Under the pieces are notes generated by a model, which was not told where the DNA came from, did no database searches, and was given only the letters and a program-made list of their open reading frames with translations. A DNA stretch of 64,000 bases from the NCBI RefSeq assembly GCF_001693255.1, contig NZ_CP016476.1, positions 1 through 64,000 on the forward strand, in the 5' to 3' direction. Made by a program: the position numbers and the translations under genes. Origin of the DNA: Picosynechococcus sp. PCC 7003. GTDB taxonomy: Bacteria; Cyanobacteriota; Cyanobacteriia; Cyanobacteriales; MRBY01. How positions within the stretch are numbered: the stretch's first letter is position 1; each line of letters begins with the position of its first letter. Below, in pieces: positions 25,788 through 35,506 of this stretch.

Positions 25788-28549
25788 TGGGTTTAGCTAC
25801 GGCAATTCAGACGTTACGGGGGAATCTCCCGACGGATTATTTACCAGCAATTGAGAATTTCTTGGATCTTGCCAAAATTGTTTGTCTGCGGAAAGGAGGT
25901 CATGATATTTGGGCGATCGCCAACACCCAGGGGGATTTAACCCAGTTTTCCTTTAGTGCTTCCTATCAATGCATCCATGCCAATGAAGCCCATGAACCTT
26001 CGATGGCGGGTTTGTTGTCGGTGCTGAAGGGTTTAGCAGAACAGGAAAAACTCACTTTCTCAACTCAGGTGAATTCTCATTTTGAGGATGCCAGAACGGA
26101 AGATTTACCGAATCCAGCGGCACAATTACTCTGGCTGAATAAGGACAGCACCCGCCGCAATCTCGCCCACAGTAAACAACGCAAGCACATCAGTTATCGC
26201 ATTGATAGTACTTTTACCGTCGATGGGTCAGCGGTGGATTCCGACAATGGGGTGGAAAAGTTTTTCTCGAAAGTGATTCGTCGTTGGGAATCGCTATTCA
26301 CAGATGCAGAATATGAGCGGGAATATGACTCATTACTCACTCTCTTTCAGTCTGCTTATCGGGCGGGGATTGAGTTTGAGAAAACCCTCTATGCCACCCT
26401 CAAACTGGATCAGGCGCAACTCTATGATGGCGATCGCCTTTGGGAAATGCTCAACCAGGCAATTGGCGGTGATTCGGCATTACCCTACTATTTATTTGTC
26501 GATCTCGATGATCCCCATCCCGAAATTAAGGAGTTTAATCGAGCGGGTGAAAGTCTGACGGGAGAACCTTTGTCATTGTTGTCACAGCTTTTTACCGATG
26601 ACAATTTTCCACGGGCGCACCAGGAACATCTTTGGCTTCCCGCACGGCAACAATATTGCGCGATTCTCGGTTTTGAGGATTTGCCCGATGAGTTCACCTC
26701 ACCGGAGCATAAATACCGTTGGCTCTGGGATTGTTTGATTGCACTGGATCTCAGTGATTATGACCTGATTACCCAGTACAGTTATGCCTCGGTGGATGGC
26801 ATGCGCAAATCCCTGCAAAATTACACCAAACAGCAGCTCCGCACCTCCAACAAAAATGGGCAGGCAGACCAAACGGCGGTGGTCACATCCGAAGAAGCGA
26901 TGGAGGCGCAACGGCTGATTCAGCAGGGGGATTATCCGGTTTATGTCGGTGTGGCGATTCTCGTTTATGCCCCTGATTTAGATATTCTCCGCGACAAACT
27001 GACTCTGATTCGCAAGGGTTTCAATCGTCCGACTCGCCTGTTCCAGGAACGGGATTATGTCTGGCGCATTTGGCTGCAAACTTTGCCGATTAAACTGGAA
27101 TTATTGTGGCGTTGTGCGGGTTTTGTGACAGGCGATTATCGGCTCTCCATCAATGCTTCAGCAGCATTGGGCTTAGTGAATTTGACGGGCATTGTCAATC
27201 AGGCGGAAACTGGGACGGAATTTATCAGTCTTCAGGGGGGCGTACCCTTTCGCGCTAGTTTGGAGGATGAATTTGGTAGTCCGCGCCATGGGGTGGTCTA
27301 TGGTCGGACAGCATCGGGAAAGTCGGTTTTGGTGGGCGATATGCTCGTGGAGGCGGCATTCACGGGGGCACAGATTACCTCGATGGATTTAGTCGTACCG
27401 TCTGAAACTGCGGCGGAGGAAACTCAAAAAACTTCCTCCACTTATTCTGCCCTGATTAAATTTCTCGGTGGCACGGAGTTTGACCCTTCCCGTGAAGCCT
27501 CTAATCTTCTGGAATTGCCAGATTTTTCTAACTTTTCGCCCCAAATTCAACGAGAACGACGGGAGGCGTTTGTGGAATCCATTGAGGCAATGTTGCAAGC
27601 CTTGGTGCTGGATGGGGTCACAGATTCGGGATTGGCGACGCAGGTTGAGTTTATTCTCACCACGGCGATCGCCCGTTTTTATCGTGATCCCGAAATTCTT
27701 GACCGCATTGCCCAGGCTCAAAAACAGGGCATTCACTCGGCGGCATGGCAAGCCTATCCGACCCTTCAGGATTTTTACGAACGGGTTAATTATTCGCTGG
27801 TGCAGAACGATGATGAGGGGCAACGGCAGGCGGTTAATTTCATTCGTTCCGCCCTGATGAGTTGGATTGAAGGAGCGATGGGAAAGCAGATTGCCAGACC
27901 CTCCAGCGTTGATTTTTTCCATACGCCCTACCTGCAATTTTCCTGTCTCAAACCGAGTTCTGAGAAGAAAGCACGGGTTTTAGGGTTGATGATTTGCAAT
28001 ATTGCCCAACGCCGCGCCCTGCAATGTTCTCGCTCTATTTTCTACATCGATGAGGCTTCCATCTGGCTCGAATATGCGGGTCTGGCGAAATATGTCGGCG
28101 TCCAAATGGCAACGGCGCGAAAATCCGGCTTGACGGTCATTTTAACGACTCAGGATCCGGTGATTATCGAAACTAATGCCGCCAGTGCCAAGATGCGCAC
28201 CAATCTTTCACTACGAATTACGGGGCGAATTAACGGGGACGACATCGACCACTACCAACGCATCCATCGCACACCGGAAGCGATCATCAGCGAAAACGTT
28301 GCCAGCACCTTTAAAGCCGATCGCCGTCGGGGCACTTCCCAATGGCTCGTGGATGGCGATCGCCGTTATACCCACGGGCGTTATTTTGCCAGTCCCATTC
28401 TCGTGGGTTTATTGGCAAACAACAAAGAGCAAGTTATTGCCCGCGATCGCTTCTTTGAACAATACCCCAATCCCCTCGAAGCGGCTGCTCGGTGGGGCGC
28501 CCACTTCCAAACCTGTATGCAACGGGGCAAACAATTAGAGGATTTCTAA
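25787..28549 (+). CDS. VirB4-like type IV secretion ATPase
   Basis: The 920-residue protein has the domain layout of VirB4/TraC/TrbE ATPases that energise pilus assembly and DNA transfer. The Walker A motif is GRTASGKSVL (about residue 505), the Walker B strand is IFYIDEASIWL (about 751), and TTQD follows at about 785 in sensor position. The N-terminal 450 residues are a typical poorly conserved assembly domain. It lies at the cytoplasmic face of the membrane channel. Its start overlaps the VirB3-like stop. Confidence 0.92.
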   Translation: MGLATAIQTLRGNLPTDYLPAIENFLDLAKIVCLRKGGHDIWAIANTQGDLTQFSFSASYQCIHANEAHEPSMAGLLSVLKGLAEQEKLTFSTQVNSHFEDARTEDLPNPAAQLLWLNKDSTRRNLAHSKQRKHISYRIDSTFTVDGSAVDSDNGVEKFFSKVIRRWESLFTDAEYEREYDSLLTLFQSAYRAGIEFEKTLYATLKLDQAQLYDGDRLWEMLNQAIGGDSALPYYLFVDLDDPHPEIKEFNRAGESLTGEPLSLLSQLFTDDNFPRAHQEHLWLPARQQYCAILGFEDLPDEFTSPEHKYRWLWDCLIALDLSDYDLITQYSYASVDGMRKSLQNYTKQQLRTSNKNGQADQTAVVTSEEAMEAQRLIQQGDYPVYVGVAILVYAPDLDILRDKLTLIRKGFNRPTRLFQERDYVWRIWLQTLPIKLELLWRCAGFVTGDYRLSINASAALGLVNLTGIVNQAETGTEFISLQGGVPFRASLEDEFGSPRHGVVYGRTASGKSVLVGDMLVEAAFTGAQITSMDLVVPSETAAEETQKTSSTYSALIKFLGGTEFDPSREASNLLELPDFSNFSPQIQRERREAFVESIEAMLQALVLDGVTDSGLATQVEFILTTAIARFYRDPEILDRIAQAQKQGIHSAAWQAYPTLQDFYERVNYSLVQNDDEGQRQAVNFIRSALMSWIEGAMGKQIARPSSVDFFHTPYLQFSCLKPSSEKKARVLGLMICNIAQRRALQCSRSIFYIDEASIWLEYAGLAKYVGVQMATARKSGLTVILTTQDPVIIETNAASAKMRTNLSLRITGRINGDDIDHYQRIHRTPEAIISENVASTFKADRRRGTSQWLVDGDRRYTHGRYFASPILVGLLANNKEQVIARDRFFEQYPNPLEAAARWGAHFQTCMQRGKQLEDF

Positions 28550-28551
28550 CC

Positions 28552-29268
28552 ATGAAAAATCACACCAAAAAGCTACTCATTATCATTCCCCTCTCCACAG
28601 GTATTATCTTGATGTCCACTGCCAAAAGCGAAGCCTCTATTTTGGACATTCTGAAAAACACTTGGAACCAAACCACTCAAATTATTTCTGGTGCCTTTGA
28701 AACCTATGTGGGAAGTCACGTTGAAGACTTCCTTCAAGTCTATGTCCCCCAAGGGATCGAGGCCATCACAGGCGCATTAGGCTTGCCAGATCCCAGCGGT
28801 ATTTTTGCAGAGATTCGTGACCAAGCCACCCTCAACCAAACTGACATAAACGACATTGCAGAAGGCATATTAAGACAAGCCGAGGTCGCTGCCGGTACTT
28901 CCAGTACCCTTGGAGAAATTGTTTTTTCTGCCGAAGGCCAACAGAATACCGAACAATTGTCAGCAACTTCCACGCAAATCTCCACCTCCTCCGGTGAATT
29001 AGCAGACCAATGCCAAACCCTGAACATTACCCAGGAGGTCATGAAATGTATGACGCTCCAGATGGCGAATGAGACCCAGCTTTCCCGGATTCAAGTTGAG
29101 CAAAATCAGCAGATTCTCCAACAACTTGCTGCGAATAATATTGCCCAAGCCAATGTTCTCAAAACCATGGCCCGTGCAGAACGCACTAAACAAGCTGAAC
29201 AGGATCGTGCTACCAATCAAATTCTCCGTGAAGTGCAATTTAACAACGCATTAGTGGATGACCTATGA
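28552..29268 (+). CDS. VirB5/TrbJ-like periplasmic protein
   Basis: The 238-residue protein starts at the ATG 28552, two bases after the VirB4 stop. It has a signal-like N-terminus (KKLLIIIPLSTGIILMSTAKSEA) and a helical, glutamine-rich mature part (about 150-225), like TrbJ/VirB5 proteins. Two Cys (about residues 149 and 162) could form a disulfide. It ends the first secretion cluster. Confidence 0.55.
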   Translation: MKNHTKKLLIIIPLSTGIILMSTAKSEASILDILKNTWNQTTQIISGAFETYVGSHVEDFLQVYVPQGIEAITGALGLPDPSGIFAEIRDQATLNQTDINDIAEGILRQAEVAAGTSSTLGEIVFSAEGQQNTEQLSATSTQISTSSGELADQCQTLNITQEVMKCMTLQMANETQLSRIQVEQNQQILQQLAANNIAQANVLKTMARAERTKQAEQDRATNQILREVQFNNALVDDL

Positions 29269-29573
29269 TGCTTGTCAAGTACCGCAGAGCAGCAAGATTT
29301 TTTAGTCAGCTTTTTTACCGATTTTTTCAGGGCTGATGTTGACTGTCGAGCTATTGCTGGTCTCAAACCTGCCAATAGTTGCCGGGGCGCGAAGCTCCGG
29401 TTCATCCTATCCACAATGACTTTAGAAATCCTATTTCATAGGGAGTCACAACAAACCAAGTTTTGATCGAAAAAAAGACTTGAACAGCGTGACGATTGTC
29501 TAGAAATTTACAACCCCAGGGCAATTTGTTACCTTACCTAATGGCTTGATATACAACCCCTAGGCGATCGCCC
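29269..29573. other. Non-coding stretch between the VirB5-like gene and the P450 gene
   Basis: No gene with a credible start was found here. It ends in a HIP1 octamer just before the P450 ATG. It marks the point where the secretion cluster is interrupted by cargo. Confidence 0.5.
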
Positions 29574-30914
29574 ATGACTTCCCCCAATGAACTGCCCTTA
29601 CCTCCCGGAAAATTCGGTTTGCCTGTCATTGGCGAAACCATTGAATTTTTTACAGATCGTGATTTTCAAAAAAAGCGATTGGCGAAGTATGGTGATGTTT
29701 TTAAAACGAATATTTTCACCAAGCCGACAGTGGTAATGGTTGGGGCAGAAGCCAATGAGGTTTTATTCCGCAACGAGAATAAGTACGTCAAGGCAACCTG
29801 GCCAAAAAGTACGCGAATTCTTCTCGGTGCAGACTCCCTCGCCACCCAAGAAGGCGGTATTCATAGTTCCCGGCGGCGCATTATCTTTCAAGCATTTCAG
29901 CCCCGCGCCTTAGAAAGTTATATTCCCACCATCGAAAAAATCACCCAGCGCTATCTCACTCAATGGGAGCAAAAACAGGAATTTGCTTGGTACGACGAAC
30001 TCCGCAAGTACACATTTGATGTCGCCAGTACCTTATTCATCGGCAAAGATGGCGGTGCGGAAACACCCTTAGCAAATCTGTTCGAGGAATGGGTTAAAGG
30101 ATTATTTTCCCTACCCATCAATCTTCCCTGGACAGCCTTCGGTAAGGCGATGAAGTGTCGGCGAAAACTGCTGCGTGAGCTAGAAATGATCATTGGCGAT
30201 CGCCTGAAGACCTACAATGCTGATGCAGAACCCACCGATGCCCTTGACCTATTGATTCAGGCAAAAGACGAAGACGGTAATTCCCTTTCGATTGATGAAC
30301 TCAAAGATCAAATCCTGCTGCTATTATTTGCTGGTCACGAAACCCTTACTTCGTCTCTAGTTTCCTTTGGATTATTAGTCGGACAACACCGCGACGTTTT
30401 TGAAAAAATTCGTGCAGAACAAGACGCATTAGGCATTAATAATGGGTTGGATATGGCGACCCTCCAACAGATGACCTACCTAGATCAAGTTTTTAAAGAA
30501 GTCCTACGTCTTGTCCCACCAGTAGGCGGTGGCTTCCGGGAGGTAATTAACACCTTCGAATACAAAAATTTCCAAATTCCTAAAGGTTGGGCTGTACAGT
30601 ACCAAATTGTCCAAACCCATAAGGACGAGGCCCTCTATCCCGACCACGAAAAATTTGACCCCGAGCGTTTTTCGCCAGAACGCCTTGCAGATAAACAGAA
30701 AAAGTTTGGCTTTATTCCCTTCGGTGGCGGTATGCGCGAATGTATTGGCAAAGAGTTTGCCCGTCTAGAAGCAAAAATTTTGGCATCAATGCTCGCCCGT
30801 GATTATGAGTGGGAATTATTGCCTGACCAAGATCTATCGATGCAAGTGATTCCGACGCCATTACCGAAAGATGGTTTACAGATACGCTTTTATCGGCGGG
30901 AAAAATCCTCATAA
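29574..30914 (+). CDS. Cytochrome P450, CYP120-like
   Basis: The 446-residue haem monooxygenase carries the I-helix AGHET (about residue 258), the ExxR salt-bridge (EVLR, about 308) and the haem-binding loop FGGGMRECIGKEF (about 383, thiolate Cys included). It lacks an N-terminal membrane anchor, as in soluble bacterial P450s, and its proline-rich start (LPLPPGKFGLPVIG) is like CYP120A1, the retinoic-acid hydroxylase of Synechocystis. It is likely to hydroxylate a retinoid or lipid. The gene sits alone between secretion genes and may be cargo. Confidence 0.9.
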   Translation: MTSPNELPLPPGKFGLPVIGETIEFFTDRDFQKKRLAKYGDVFKTNIFTKPTVVMVGAEANEVLFRNENKYVKATWPKSTRILLGADSLATQEGGIHSSRRRIIFQAFQPRALESYIPTIEKITQRYLTQWEQKQEFAWYDELRKYTFDVASTLFIGKDGGAETPLANLFEEWVKGLFSLPINLPWTAFGKAMKCRRKLLRELEMIIGDRLKTYNADAEPTDALDLLIQAKDEDGNSLSIDELKDQILLLLFAGHETLTSSLVSFGLLVGQHRDVFEKIRAEQDALGINNGLDMATLQQMTYLDQVFKEVLRLVPPVGGGFREVINTFEYKNFQIPKGWAVQYQIVQTHKDEALYPDHEKFDPERFSPERLADKQKKFGFIPFGGGMRECIGKEFARLEAKILASMLARDYEWELLPDQDLSMQVIPTPLPKDGLQIRFYRREKSS

Positions 30915-31043
30915 ATGAGAGAATAGGGCAGTGCTTAAAGCTGTCTAGAAAATTAAGTCTACTGCAAAATGCTACGTCTTTTATCATTGAAAAATTCTAC
31001 TACAGTCATTTCAAATAGTGATGAAATGATCAAGAATCTCAAG

Positions 31044-31075
31044 TCCCTCTTAATAAGGGGGATTTAGGGGGATCC
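31044..31075. repeat. CCCTCTTAATAAGGGGG-type cyanobacterial repeat
   Basis: The stretch is a dyad-bearing GGGGGATTTAGGGGGATC sequence next to CCCTCTTAATAAG. Similar palindromic fragments are dispersed in several cyanobacterial genomes. It is likely a relic of a small mobile repeat. Confidence 0.4.
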
Positions 31076-31214
31076 AAATTCTTGGACTCAACTGACATAA
31101 CTATAATTTTTTCTTTAACTCAATTGCAGCTAATTCTTATTCTCAAGTTTTACCCACTCGCAAACTATCCACCAAACAAAGCAATTCATCGAGATGATTT
31201 TTGTTGGCATTGGT

Positions 31215-31595
31215 TTAGACTAATTTCTCTTCAGCAACTTCAATAAACTTTTGACTTTGCTCAATCAGCTTGGTTACATCCTCCGCAGATAATTCAGCAT
31301 TATCCTCAATCGAATAATCCCCTTGGGTTCTTTTGTCCTGGGCATCAATCAAATATCGATGAAAGTTTGCTGGCACTAATCCTTTGCGAGCAATATCACG
31401 CCCAAATGCAGCGATCACAGCAGCATGACTGGAAAATGCCATGTCCTGCTCCCACAAAAAAGCTTCGGCAATATAAAACATAGTGTAGTAAGCTCTTGAA
31501 CCCGCAAAATTATACATTTCACCTGCTGCTAACATTTGGGATGCCTTGAGGCTTTCGCGGGCTTTTCGGATGAACTTCTGCGTTTCAGGTTTCAT
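31215..31595 (-). CDS. HEPN-domain protein of a HEPN-MNT module
   Basis: The 126-residue protein has the HEPN-like SRAYYTMFYIAEAFL helix (about residue 34) and is directly downstream of an MNT nucleotidyltransferase, overlapping it by four bases. In HEPN-MNT toxin-antitoxin systems the HEPN protein is the RNase toxin and the MNT adenylylates and inhibits it. The conserved helices are recognisable; a strict RNase RxxxxH motif is not obvious to me, so activity is uncertain. Confidence 0.78.
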   Translation of the reverse strand: MKPETQKFIRKARESLKASQMLAAGEMYNFAGSRAYYTMFYIAEAFLWEQDMAFSSHAAVIAAFGRDIARKGLVPANFHRYLIDAQDKRTQGDYSIEDNAELSAEDVTKLIEQSQKFIEVAEEKLV

Positions 31596-31915
31596 ATCAC
31601 AATGCCTTCCTGTCTAATATTGTGGAGAAACGGAGAATTTTGAGTCGTAAAAGCTTCGGCGGAAATAAAGTGGCGAGAAATTACTGCGTCATAGTCTAGA
31701 CACAACTGGCTGATAAATTCGCTTGTTCTGTCAATCTCAGCATAGGGATTTATCGCTGACTTTAGGACGACTAGAATATCGATATCCGAGTCCATTTTTG
31801 CTTCCCCTCTCGCTTGGGAACCATACAAAATAATTGATTCAAGCTGTTCTTCATACAGTTCGTTTAGTTTTGATTTGACCTGCTGAAGAATGACTTCTAG
31901 TTTTTGTCTAGTCAT
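31592..31915 (-). CDS. MNT nucleotidyltransferase antitoxin
   Basis: The 107-residue protein has the minimal nucleotidyltransferase motif GSQARGEAKMDSDIDILV (about residue 32), with the two catalytic Asp of DSDID. It belongs to the family of MNT antitoxins that modify partner HEPN proteins, and its gene overlaps that of the HEPN partner. It may also repress the module: a 12-base direct repeat (CTTTTCGGATAC) occurs twice just upstream. Confidence 0.85.
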   Translation of the reverse strand: MTRQKLEVILQQVKSKLNELYEEQLESIILYGSQARGEAKMDSDIDILVVLKSAINPYAEIDRTSEFISQLCLDYDAVISRHFISAEAFTTQNSPFLHNIRQEGIVI

Positions 31916-31930
31916 AGTGAAGCCCGGTAA

Positions 31931-31982
31931 CTTTTCGGATACTCTCCTACTAGGCTACCTGACCTCTAGACTTTTCGGATAC
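31931..31982. promoter_or_regulatory. Direct repeat CTTTTCGGATAC upstream of the HEPN-MNT module
   Basis: The 12-base unit occurs at 31931-31942 and 31971-31982, 40 bases apart, directly upstream of the MNT start. It may be an operator for autoregulation or a chance repeat. Confidence 0.35.
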
Positions 31983-32002
31983 CTAAAACAAGGCCAGCAG
32001 CA

Positions 32003-32197
32003 TCACCGGAATAGGTCTGGACTCTTCCTCTGCACACTCGACAGATTCCCATATGCCAACTTTGGCAATGAAGAGTACTGGGGAGACGCAACTACCCGAA
32101 AACCGATATTGTGTTGTTGCGATTCGCAGAATGGCAATGCTCTGGATTGTTCAAACACCACTGCAAAGAATTTTACTAGCTTCTTCGTTTGAGTCAT
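32003..32197 (-). pseudogene. C-terminal remnant of a formylglycine-generating-enzyme-like gene
   Basis: The frame contains NIGFRVVAS, the hallmark end of FGE-sulfatase (SUMF1) proteins, but nothing upstream of the C-terminal 50 or so residues of the family. The bases just before it (AACAATCCAGA, then GCGAATCGCAACAACA) resemble the mutable-adenine repeats of diversity-generating retroelement target genes. No reverse transcriptase is in the window, so it is a relic. Confidence 0.5.
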
Positions 32198-32216
32198 CTA
32201 CCCATGCTGACCCCAA

Positions 32217-32531
32217 TTAGAACTTTATCTCTTCATGGGTTGGGATTAGGGGGTTTAGATTAGTTATCAATTCTTGCAGTAGATCTCGTTCTGGGTAAGT
32301 TTTGAGCAGTGCTTGTATGGCTTCATCATCCAGAATTTCCCGCATTTCTGAGAGTTTTAGGGATGCTTCGGATAGTTTGTCTTGGATGTGAGCATTTTGG
32401 GCGCGGGTCGCTCTAGCGTAGGCGTAATTAAGGCGGGATTGACAGGATTGTAGATTGCTTGTCAATTTACTGAGGGCAGTGATGAGTACGGCTTGGTTGA
32501 GATCGTGGACATTTTTTTGTGGGTTATTCAT
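32217..32531 (-). CDS. Unknown 104-aa helical protein
   Basis: The 104-residue product is helical and glutamine/alanine/leucine-rich (for example LTSNLQSCQSRLNYAYARATRA) with no recognised family. It lies five bases downstream of the coding fragment at 32537-32707 on the same strand, so it could be the next gene of the same operon. Confidence 0.5.
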   Translation of the reverse strand: MNNPQKNVHDLNQAVLITALSKLTSNLQSCQSRLNYAYARATRAQNAHIQDKLSEASLKLSEMREILDDEAIQALLKTYPERDLLQELITNLNPLIPTHEEIKF

Positions 32532-32536
32532 GGTGT

Positions 32537-32707
32537 TTATAGCTTGGGATGATGGTGGTGACGTTGTTCGTTGGCGACTGGAATGGGTACGGGTTGTGTC
32601 TGTTCTCTGGTGAATAATTGCTCGGCGGTGGTTAAGATTTTTTGGAGGTAGGCTTGGGTCGATTGGGGCTGAATTTTATGAATATCTCGCAGAGCTGGAT
32701 CACCTTG
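32537..32707 (-). pseudogene. C-terminal coding fragment interrupted by the insertion sequence
   Basis: Reading leftwards from the IS end there is an open frame of 57 codons, ending in NEQRHHHHPKL and a stop at 32537. It starts abruptly at the IS terminal repeat, so its N-terminal part is lost or lies elsewhere. It might be the far end of the truncated methylase-helicase gene at 35507, with the middle deleted, but no overlap proves this. Confidence 0.5.
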
Positions 32708-32759
32708 GAGAGTGATTAAAACTGGGGGAAACTATATGAGGCAAGGATTCCAAGAGCCA

Positions 32760-33314
32760 TTAAACATCTGACTCTTGGTTGAGATATCGATACACACTGG
32801 CTTTTGAGAGATGATATTCTGCCATCAAAGTTTTGATGAGTTCACCCCCTTGTCGCTTGCGCCTTAACTCTTTACATTGAGTCTCTGTAAGCTGCTTTTT
32901 GCGACCAAACTGAACACCGCGAGCTTTTGCCTTCTGGATTCCATCTATTTGTCGTTCAGCTCGGATTTCAGTTTCAAACTGTGCAATCGCCCCCAGCATA
33001 TTAAATAAAAGTCGTCCCGTTGCATCTCCAGTATCAATGTTCTGGTCAAGCACCTGGAAGTTCACACCCTTCTTTTCCAGTTTCTTGGCCAGCTGACAGA
33101 GGTGGAGTGTCGAACGTGCCAATCGATCTAATCGAGTAACAACAAGCGTGTCACCGTCTCGGACGTATTCAATACAAGCCTTGAGTCGGGGTCTTGTATT
33201 CGACACTCCACTCCGCTTTTCCTTGAAGATTTTGTCGCAATGCCGGAGTTTATCGAGTTGCACATCAAGACTCTGTCCCACAGAACTGACTCTTGCATAG
33301 CTGACCATCGCCAT
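32760..33314 (-). CDS. Serine recombinase (resolvase) of the insertion sequence
   Basis: The 184-residue protein has the serine resolvase N-terminus YARVSSVGQSLDVQ with the catalytic Ser, the core VVTRLDRLARS, and the C-terminal helix-turn-helix (LIKTLMAEYHLSKASVYRYL). It would cut and rejoin DNA at a res site. A GAGGT site before the first ATG at 33314 supports this start. It lies divergent from the transposase genes inside the IS. Confidence 0.88.
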   Translation of the reverse strand: MAMVSYARVSSVGQSLDVQLDKLRHCDKIFKEKRSGVSNTRPRLKACIEYVRDGDTLVVTRLDRLARSTLHLCQLAKKLEKKGVNFQVLDQNIDTGDATGRLLFNMLGAIAQFETEIRAERQIDGIQKAKARGVQFGRKKQLTETQCKELRRKRQGGELIKTLMAEYHLSKASVYRYLNQESDV

Positions 33315-33442
33315 GACGACTTACCTCAATGTTTCGTAATATCTAAGACCCTTTGATAATTGCATAATAAAACATGAATTGAGACTTAGTTTTAGGGAGT
33401 CTCGCAAACTTTACTTTCTGAGACTATTAGTCGAGACAGCTC

Positions 33443-34096
33443 ATGAAAATGAATGGCAGCTCAGCCCCAAGTATTATTCAGTTAAAAGCCGTCATTTCGG
33501 GAATTAGCCCCATGATTTGGCGTCGTTTTCTGGTCACTGCAGATACGACCATTGCTCAGCTGCATTACATTCTTCAGATCGCCTTTGGCTGGACTGATGA
33601 GTATTTACATCGCTTTGTCATCCATGCTAAGCCCTACGGTATTCATCACATTGGGGGTGAGTGGTTTAGTGATGACGCCAATACTGTAACGCTGTTAGAT
33701 CTAGGCTTACGAGTCCGAGAAAAATTTCTCTATGAATACAATTTCTTTGATAATTGGCAGGTGCAACTGCGGGTTGAAAAGATTACTGAATTCGAGGCTG
33801 AGCAGACTTATCCAGTTTGTATCGAAGGCAAACGGAATGGCCCGATTGAAGATTGTGGCGGGGCTTGGGCCTTTCAGGAACTCAGGCAGGAGTTCTCTGA
33901 AGCGTCGGTAGCCTATCGAATGGCTAAAATCCTTGTGAATGATGAGATTACGCAACGTCGAGGTGAACTTCGACAACTGAGTTATTGGCTGCTATTGGAC
34001 AGACTTGATCTCCGAAAACTCAATCAACGCTTGCAGCAGAGTCCCTTGAGCGAAGATCCAGCTTTTCGAGAGGAGATTATTTTCATAGACACATGA
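33443..34096 (+). CDS. pRiA4b ORF-3 family protein
   Basis: The 217-residue protein matches the pRiA4b ORF-3 family: ISPMIWRRFLV near residue 21, the QLHYILQIAFGWTDEYLHRF motif, and the LGLRVREKFLYEYNFFDNWQVQLRVEKI segment. Members commonly sit next to transposases in mobile DNA. Function is unknown. The gene overlaps the transposase frame by four bases. Confidence 0.85.
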   Translation: MKMNGSSAPSIIQLKAVISGISPMIWRRFLVTADTTIAQLHYILQIAFGWTDEYLHRFVIHAKPYGIHHIGGEWFSDDANTVTLLDLGLRVREKFLYEYNFFDNWQVQLRVEKITEFEAEQTYPVCIEGKRNGPIEDCGGAWAFQELRQEFSEASVAYRMAKILVNDEITQRRGELRQLSYWLLLDRLDLRKLNQRLQQSPLSEDPAFREEIIFIDT

Positions 34097-35495
34097 ATAT
34101 CAAAATCAGCATCAAGATTGAATCCGATAATGGAACCCTACAAGTCTCCAAAGATGTAGCTCAATTCGAGCGAGGTCAATTGACTCTCGCCAACCTAGGA
34201 TTGACTTTGGAGGAATCAAAACAGATTCTGCAAGGGATTCAACAAGAAATTGTCTCGTCACAAGTGAGTCAATATATGGAGCAGCAAACGCCTTGTCCAG
34301 ACTGCGGTCTACCGCGTAAATGTAAAGGAAAGCATAAGCTGGTTTATCGGTCCGTTTTTGGCAAGCTGGAGTTAACGAGTCCACGATTGTTTCATTGCTC
34401 TTGCCAAACCCATCAGCAAAAAAGTATCAGCCCTTTAGCTTTGCTGCTGACTGAGCGACAATCACCTGAATATCTTTATCTTCAAACGAAATTTGCGTCA
34501 TTGGTCTCCTATGGTCTGAGTGTTCAGCTGCTGAATGAAGTGCTGCCATTAGATGGAACACTCAATGCCTCCAGTGTGCGTTACAAGCTCCACCAGATGG
34601 GTCAAAGGCTCGATGATGAATTGGACGAGGAACAGTACATTTATGTGGAGGGGTGTCCTATGGAATGGGAGGAATTACCGCGTCCAGATCTGCCACTCAA
34701 TGTCGGAATTGATGGGGCTTATATCCATGCCTATCGTCCGAAAAACAGTGAGCAACAAAAGTCTTTTGAGGTGATTGTTGGAAAAAGCATCCCAGAAGCA
34801 AGGGGGCTTCAAAGAGTTTTGGCTTTGTCCAAACCTATGACACCAAATCCAAGCGGCGATTATTCGAACTGCTTAAATCCCAGGGAATGCAAATGAATCA
34901 GCAGGTCACATTCTTTTCTGACGGAGGTGACACTGTGCGCGATCTACAAATGTTTCTCAATCCCCAAGCGGAATATCTGCTGGATTGGTTTCACGTCACA
35001 ATGCGGATTACGCTGCTTAGCCACTACATCAAAGGTGTGAAACATTACGACCCTGACCAAGCGACATCAATGGCAGAGAGGCTCAAGAGCCTAAAATGGT
35101 ATTTCTGGCATGGCAATGTCTTCAGAGCGTTGCAGAAAATAGAGTCAATTGAGTGGGATGCGGAAGACTTAGAAATTGATTATCCAAAACTCAGTAAGAT
35201 GCGGAAGGCGATTACCGAATTTCGGATTTATATTCAAAATAATGGAGGGTACATTCCCAACTATGGTGAGCGTTACCGTTGTGGAGAGCGTATCTCAACG
35301 GGATTTGTTGAATCAGCGGTCAATCAAGTCATTGCCAAACGCATGGAAAAAAAACAACAGATGCGTTGGACTCCAAAAGGGGCTCATTTATTGATTCAAG
35401 TCAGGACAAAGGTACTCAATCAAGAATGGAAGAATATCGTTCATCAATGGTATTCAAATTCAGATGAGGATGCTGAAATACCTATGGCTGCTTAA
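34093..35495 (+). pseudogene. ISKra4-family transposase, frameshifted
   Basis: The first frame (34093-34896) holds a zinc-ribbon-like CPDCGLPRKC and a DDE-like domain start (PLNVGIDGAYIHAYRP); the second (34887-35495) holds the rest (FFSDGGDTVRDLQMFL, DWFHVTMR, SAVNQVIAKRM). In the intended reading, KSFGFVQTYDTKSKRRLFE joins the two, one base out of register, at the GGGGG run 34802-34806. Either the gene is broken or a slippage at this run makes the full protein. Confidence 0.8.
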
Positions 35496-35506
35496 TTCCC
35501 CCGTTT

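Noticed and set aside
30987-31215. A gene between the P450 and the HEPN module
   Set aside because: Only short frames and a dispersed repeat were seen.
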